Assembly (NCBI GenBank): GCA_015068495.1
Contig: SVKL01000005.1
Location: forward strand, 41,307-105,306
Length of the DNA stretch: 64,000 bases
Source: Oscillospiraceae bacterium
GTDB taxonomy: Bacteria; Bacillota; Clostridia; Oscillospirales; Oscillospiraceae
Direction: 5' to 3'
The stretch's first letter is position 1. Every line of letters begins with the position of its first letter. The position numbers were made by a program, and so were the translations under genes. The notes under the pieces are model-generated. The model was not told the DNA's origin and searched no databases. It worked only from the letters and a program-made list of their open reading frames with translations. Positions 59,791 through 64,000 of this stretch are shown here, piece after piece.

Positions 59791-62034
59791 ATGAGAAATG
59801 TTTTGAATTTTAATGCTTCCTGGCTGTTTGCAAAGCAGGCCGAGGTACCTGCTGCACTGCCTGCAGACTGGGAGCAGGTGTGTGTTCCTCACTGCTGGAA
59901 CGCAGTGGACGGACAGGACGGCGGCAATGACTACTTCCGCGGCACTTGCCAGTACGCCAAGTCCTTTACGAAGGCAGAATTGCCCGCAGCCGACCGGTAT
60001 TATCTGGAAATCCGCGGCGCCAACTCCTCTGCCGACGTAACCTTAAACGGCGCTAAGCTTGCCCACCACGATGGCGGCTACTCCACTTGGCGCGTGGAGC
60101 TGACCGAAAGCCTGCAGGAAGAGAACCTGCTGGTGATCTCCGTGGACAATGCAGCCAACGAGACCGTTTATCCCCAAATGGCAGACTTTACCTTCTACGG
60201 CGGTCTGTACCGGGACGTAAATATCATCTGCGTCAGCGACTCCCACTTTGATTTGGACTACTACGGCGCTCCCGGCATCAAGGTCACCCCTGTGATGGAC
60301 GGCGACAACGCCAAGGTGGAAGTGGAAGTATTTGTCACCAACAAGAAGGACGGTCAGGAAATTTCCTACACCATCACTGACCGGGAGGGTAACTTGGTTG
60401 CCCAGACCGTCAGCGCAGACACCAAGGCCAATTTCACCATCGAAAATGTCAATAAGTGGCACGGCCGCAAGAATCCCTACCTGTACACCGCGCAGGCAGC
60501 TTTGCTGGAAGCAGGCAATGCCATCGACAGTGTAGATGCCCGTTTCGGCTGCCGCAGCTTTGAGATTGACCCCAATAACGGCTTTATCCTCAACGGCGAG
60601 GAGTACCCCCTGCGGGGCGTATCCCGCCATCAGGACCGTTGGGGCAAGGGCAATGCCCTGAGTCCCGAGGACCACAGGGAGGACATTGAGCTGATTTGCG
60701 AGGTAGGCGCAACCACCATCCGCTTGGCCCACTATCAGCATGATCAGTACTTCTATGACCTGTGTGACGAAAAGGGCCTTGTGATTTGGGCAGAAATTCC
60801 CTATATCTCCAAGCATATGCCCACCGGCCGGGAGAACACCGTCAGCCAGATGACTGAGCTGATTGCCCAAAACTACAACCACCCCTCTATCGTAGTTTGG
60901 GGTCTGTCCAATGAGATTTCCATTGGTGGCAGCGACGCTGATTTGCTGGAGAATCACCGCATCCTTAACGATTTGTGCCACGAGATGGATAAGACCAGAC
61001 TGACCACCATCGCAGCGGTTTCTATGTGTAAGATGGAAGATCCCTACCTGCAGATTCCCGACGTGGTTTCCTATAACCACTACTTCGGCTGGTATGGCGG
61101 CGACACCTCTATGAACGGCCCTTGGTTCGATAAGTTCCACGCAATGCACCCCAATATCCCCATCGGCTGCTCTGAGTACGGCTGCGAAGCGCTGAACTGG
61201 CACAATTCTGACCCCCGTCAGGGCGATTACACCGAGGAATATCAGGCATACTACCACGAAGAGCTGATTAAGCAGCTGTTCACCCGTAAGTATATGTGGG
61301 CAACCCACGTGTGGAATATGTTCGACTTCGGCGCCGATGCCCGTGCTGAAGGCGGCGAAAACGGCCAAAACCATAAGGGTCTGGTGACCTTCGACCGCAG
61401 CTACAAGAAGGATTCCTTCTATGCCTACAAGGCGTGGCTGTCCGATGAGCCCTTTGTCCACCTGTGCGGCAAGCGCTATGTTGATCGGGTGGAGGATGTG
61501 ACCAAGGTAACGGTCTACTCCAACCAGCCTGCAGTTGAGCTGTTTGCCAACGGCAAGAGCTTGGGCGTAAAGGAAGCAGCCGATCACTTCTTCTACTTTG
61601 ACGTTCCCAATAGCGGTGAAACCAAGCTGGAAGCCGTAGCAGGGGAGTGTAAGGACGAAAGCGTCATCCGTAAGGTAGATACCTTCAACGAGGACTACCG
61701 TTTGGTAGAGGTTGGCGCAATCCTCAACTGGTTTGACATTGAGGAGAAGCCCGGCAGACTGTCGCTGAACTCCAAGATGAGCGATGTAATCTCCACCCTT
61801 CGCGGCAAGCTCCTGTTTGCAAAGCTGATGGGCAAGATGCTTGGCGGCAAGAAGAAGGGAGAAAAGGCAAAGCCCATGGGCTTTGAGATGACCCCGGAGC
61901 TGATGAGTATGATGGGCGGCTTCACTGTGCTGCGTCTGCTGACCATGGCAGGCGGTATGATGGATGCCAAATTCACCAAGGAAGACCTGCTGAAGCTGAA
62001 CAAAAAACTCAGCAGAATCAAAGCGCCTAAATAA
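59791..62034 (+). CDS. glycoside hydrolase family 2 protein
   Basis: The 747-residue protein has the GH2 order: a sugar-binding jelly roll (FRGTCQYAKSF near residue 50, NGAKLAHHDGGYS near 87), an Ig-like middle, and a TIM barrel with GVSRHQDRWGKG near residue 275. The acid/base is Glu375 in GLSNEIS and the nucleophile Glu462 in CSEYG. It could be a beta-galactosidase or beta-glucuronidase; substrate not fixed. It has no signal peptide, matching import by the symporter. Residues of about 660-747 form an extra helical domain not usual in GH2. Confidence 0.9.
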   Translation: MRNVLNFNASWLFAKQAEVPAALPADWEQVCVPHCWNAVDGQDGGNDYFRGTCQYAKSFTKAELPAADRYYLEIRGANSSADVTLNGAKLAHHDGGYSTWRVELTESLQEENLLVISVDNAANETVYPQMADFTFYGGLYRDVNIICVSDSHFDLDYYGAPGIKVTPVMDGDNAKVEVEVFVTNKKDGQEISYTITDREGNLVAQTVSADTKANFTIENVNKWHGRKNPYLYTAQAALLEAGNAIDSVDARFGCRSFEIDPNNGFILNGEEYPLRGVSRHQDRWGKGNALSPEDHREDIELICEVGATTIRLAHYQHDQYFYDLCDEKGLVIWAEIPYISKHMPTGRENTVSQMTELIAQNYNHPSIVVWGLSNEISIGGSDADLLENHRILNDLCHEMDKTRLTTIAAVSMCKMEDPYLQIPDVVSYNHYFGWYGGDTSMNGPWFDKFHAMHPNIPIGCSEYGCEALNWHNSDPRQGDYTEEYQAYYHEELIKQLFTRKYMWATHVWNMFDFGADARAEGGENGQNHKGLVTFDRSYKKDSFYAYKAWLSDEPFVHLCGKRYVDRVEDVTKVTVYSNQPAVELFANGKSLGVKEAADHFFYFDVPNSGETKLEAVAGECKDESVIRKVDTFNEDYRLVEVGAILNWFDIEEKPGRLSLNSKMSDVISTLRGKLLFAKLMGKMLGGKKKGEKAKPMGFEMTPELMSMMGGFTVLRLLTMAGGMMDAKFTKEDLLKLNKKLSRIKAPK

Positions 62035-62038
62035 ACGG

Positions 62039-62071
62039 AAAGAGACACGTCTGAAGACGTGTCTCTTTTTT
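62039..62071 (+). terminator. terminator of the GH2 gene
   Basis: AAAGAGACACGTCT and AGACGTGTCTCTTT pair around GA, followed by T residues. Confidence 0.93.
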
Positions 62072-62091
62072 GCAAAATAGTCAAAAATTCA

Positions 62092-62120
62092 TTGACTTGC
62101 CAAGCTTTTTATAGTATAAG
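62092..62120 (+). promoter_or_regulatory. promoter of the secreted protein gene
   Basis: TTGACT and TATAAG are 17 bp apart. Downstream, TAAAC-GTAAT-GTTTA forms a small dyad that could be an operator. Confidence 0.6.
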
Positions 62121-62177
62121 TAACTAGACGTAAACGTAATGTTTATAGAACAATCTTTCGTAGATAGGAGATAAGAA

Positions 62178-64000
62178 ATGAAGAAGCTTTTTGCGATGCT
62201 TTTGGCGCTGGCTCTGTTGATCCCTATGGGAGCAGTGATGCCTGTCAGCGCCGCAAGCGTAGAAGTCGAACCGTTCTATTTTGTGAACTGGGACGATGAT
62301 ATTATAGATTTTGATAATATCTATAAGATGCCTAAATTTAACTGCAGCACAATCAATGAAAACACGACATCAGCACCGATGAACTGCACCTTTGACGGCC
62401 GTCCTGCCAATACGATTACCAGTTTGGCAAAGGGCTTAAAGGCGCAGTTTGACGAGTATCCGGAAGGTACGCGGTACATTAACTTTGCCTTGTTCATCGA
62501 GGCATTGGCGGAAAAATGTGTCTATCTGGACAAGGGCACAGACCTTTTCAACAAGTGGATCGACGAGTTCTTTGCGGAATATAAAAGAATCGGCGGTAAG
62601 ATTGACGGTCTGGTGGTGGACGTGGAGTACAACTACTGTCACGCGCATTACGTCAATTTGGCTGCCAACGATAAAACAAACGAGCACTATATGCCTGATT
62701 TGTTTAACGAAATCGTAAACGATCCCCGCTATGCAACGGAGATCCGTCCTCTGCTGGAAGAGCGTGGCTACATATTTGAGGGAGATCCCGAAATCTCCAC
62801 GATGAGAAGCAACTCCACCAACTATAGTATCTGGGGTGCAGTTGCCACAAACCGTCTCTGCGCATATATCAACGAGGCAGTTGCCCCCCTGTATAAGTAT
62901 TACCCCGATGCCCTGGTCAGCAACTACTGCTATCCCTCCAGCAAGGCTTGGAACAGCAACGTTGCCAATAACGGCAATGTGGGCAATGGCGGCAATACCG
63001 ATTACGCAGGCAACACAGCCAACCAGAACTTCTACTTAAGAAGACCCCATGATGATTACTATGTAAGTGGCGGTACCTATAAGTACGTGAAGCCCCCCGC
63101 ATATAATAACGCCGTATACGATATGAGCAAGTTCCACGCCTTCATGTTTGAAACGATGATGTTCAAAAACATGTACGATTCTGCAGACTGCAAGCGGATC
63201 AGCGCATGGATTGCCGGCTATAATTATAAGACAGCGGGTAATTCGAATTCAACGGATTATATTGGCGAAACACCCTATTATACAGAGGTTCTTTTCCATA
63301 TCGGTCTGCTGAATCCCCAGCCCTTTATTGGCTATACCCTGCAAAGGGACGTGGGTGATGAGCACTACGACGATGCTATGCAGATTATCTCCGAGTCCTT
63401 GGAGGAACTGACAAAGCTCGTTGGCGCAGCCGACCGGGAGCCCATCAGCATATTCAATGACTGGAACAGCGACTACGTGCTCTCCGGTATGTATGCCGGC
63501 GGTAGGAACGTGTGGCGTATCACACCCAACACAGATGAAGTGTCCCTTTCTCAGTTTAAGGTGAAGGATAAAGCGCCTACCTTCTCCGTTAACGGTCAGA
63601 CCGTTATCTTCCCCCAGGGCAGAATCATTGAAACCAGCGATATCCATATGATCGGTTCCTGCGGTTATTGGATTGAAACCCCTGCCAATGTGCAGCCGGT
63701 TATCATCAACGATACCGACCGCTTCAGCAAGTATCCCTCCTATATGGAAAACTTTGAATCCTATTCCGCCGGCACCACCTTCAATAGCACTGCGGCTAAG
63801 GATAAACAAACTTGGACAGTTGACGGTTCTGCTCTGAAGGTGCAGACCAACGTCGGCGACAAGGCCTTGGCAATGACCGGTACTTCCACTTTGACCCAAA
63901 AAACACTTCCCGGGAAAATTACTGCAGGCGACAGCTATGCAAAGCAGCAAATCTGGGAGGTTGCCGTTACAGTGTCTTCCGGCGGCGTGTTGAAGGTATT
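62178..64000 (+). CDS. secreted protein with probable glycosidase-like barrel, partial (3' end outside window)
   Basis: The ORF is open to the end of the window (about 607 codons) and so is absent from the track. It starts with a Sec signal peptide (MKKLFAMLLALALLIPMG, cut near VSAAS). The N-terminal half includes GGKIDGLVVDVEYN (residues of about 138-151), a DxE-like element like the catalytic strand of some glycosidases. Trp/Tyr-rich segments and a Gly/Asn-rich loop (NVANNGNVGNGG) follow. From about residue 525 a beta-sandwich-like domain begins (ENFESYSAGTTFNSTAA), such as a carbohydrate-binding module. TAGGAG precedes the ATG. I do not recognise the family; a link to the GH2 gene upstream is inference. 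Confidence 0.7.
   Translation, partial: MKKLFAMLLALALLIPMGAVMPVSAASVEVEPFYFVNWDDDIIDFDNIYKMPKFNCSTINENTTSAPMNCTFDGRPANTITSLAKGLKAQFDEYPEGTRYINFALFIEALAEKCVYLDKGTDLFNKWIDEFFAEYKRIGGKIDGLVVDVEYNYCHAHYVNLAANDKTNEHYMPDLFNEIVNDPRYATEIRPLLEERGYIFEGDPEISTMRSNSTNYSIWGAVATNRLCAYINEAVAPLYKYYPDALVSNYCYPSSKAWNSNVANNGNVGNGGNTDYAGNTANQNFYLRRPHDDYYVSGGTYKYVKPPAYNNAVYDMSKFHAFMFETMMFKNMYDSADCKRISAWIAGYNYKTAGNSNSTDYIGETPYYTEVLFHIGLLNPQPFIGYTLQRDVGDEHYDDAMQIISESLEELTKLVGAADREPISIFNDWNSDYVLSGMYAGGRNVWRITPNTDEVSLSQFKVKDKAPTFSVNGQTVIFPQGRIIETSDIHMIGSCGYWIETPANVQPVIINDTDRFSKYPSYMENFESYSAGTTFNSTAAKDKQTWTVDGSALKVQTNVGDKALAMTGTSTLTQKTLPGKITAGDSYAKQQIWEVAVTVSSGGVLKV

Noticed and set aside
58075-59892. 605-residue minus-strand ORF opposite the GPH symporter
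   Set aside because: Shadow of a highly biased sense gene with clear GPH motifs; it also covers the promoter and the start of the GH2 gene.
60043-61587. 514-residue minus-strand ORF opposite GH2
   Set aside because: Antisense shadow; the sense frame holds both catalytic Glu motifs.

Overview
The window looks like chromosome of a spore-forming, strictly anaerobic gut member of the Clostridia, probably Oscillospirales. The signs are moderate GC with GC-rich third codon positions, a SpoVAC spore gene, an IspH-RpsA fusion protein, Fe-S L-serine dehydratase, sortase-type surface proteins and the dnaG-sigma-cmk gene order. No species can be named from the sequence alone. No phage, plasmid, IS transposase or CRISPR array was seen.

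Layout. 0-3.2 kb: folate salvage ligase, two small conserved proteins and a lipoprotein that looks like an inactivated metallopeptidase. 3.4-5.1 kb: a sortase-anchored protein with Cys/His repeats, then a palindrome-rich gap. 5.8-15.0 kb: one tight operon of KtrBA potassium uptake, a SpoU methyltransferase, dprA, topA, trmFO, plsX and rnc. 15.0-25.4 kb: an accessory stretch with spoVAC, a tannase-like esterase, an ornithine cyclodeaminase-like enzyme, an RpiR regulator with a DMT exporter, a metal-binding lipoprotein, a PHP enzyme, sdaA, YitT and a homocysteine methyltransferase. Four near-identical terminator hairpins lie here. 25.5-39.2 kb: M29 aminopeptidase, rpmE, hflX, yigZ, dGTPase, an SGNH hydrolase, dnaG, two tandem unusual sigma-like genes, cmk, ispH-rpsA, Dabb, ACT and PFL proteins. 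39.2-44.1 kb: gltX, an M20 amidohydrolase, trpS, a DUF5662 protein and tRNA-Gln(CUG). 44.1-48.5 kb: an AT-rich segment with an array of short hairpins, small membrane proteins, an MFS transporter and a TetR-controlled locus. 48.5-55.2 kb: a CorC/HlyC transporter behind a structured leader, a LysR-aspA divergent pair, a CapA-like phosphatase and an M20 peptidase. 55.3-64.0 kb: an acyltransferase-PAP2-ferredoxin-type aldo/keto reductase operon, a GPH sugar symporter with a GH2 glycosidase, and a secreted protein cut by the window end.

How it fits together. The core operons cover DNA topology and replication, tRNA and rRNA maturation, lipid precursor supply and translation. The accessory genes point to amino acid fermentation (serine and aspartate deamination) and to use of plant or host glycosides. 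The least explained signals are: the structured leader with its own terminator ahead of the Cys-repeat lipoprotein; the hairpin array after tRNA-Gln; the two divergent sigma-like genes in the usual sigA position; the pseudo-peptidase lipoprotein; and a terminator whose stem contains the Shine-Dalgarno (SD) sequence of spoVAC.
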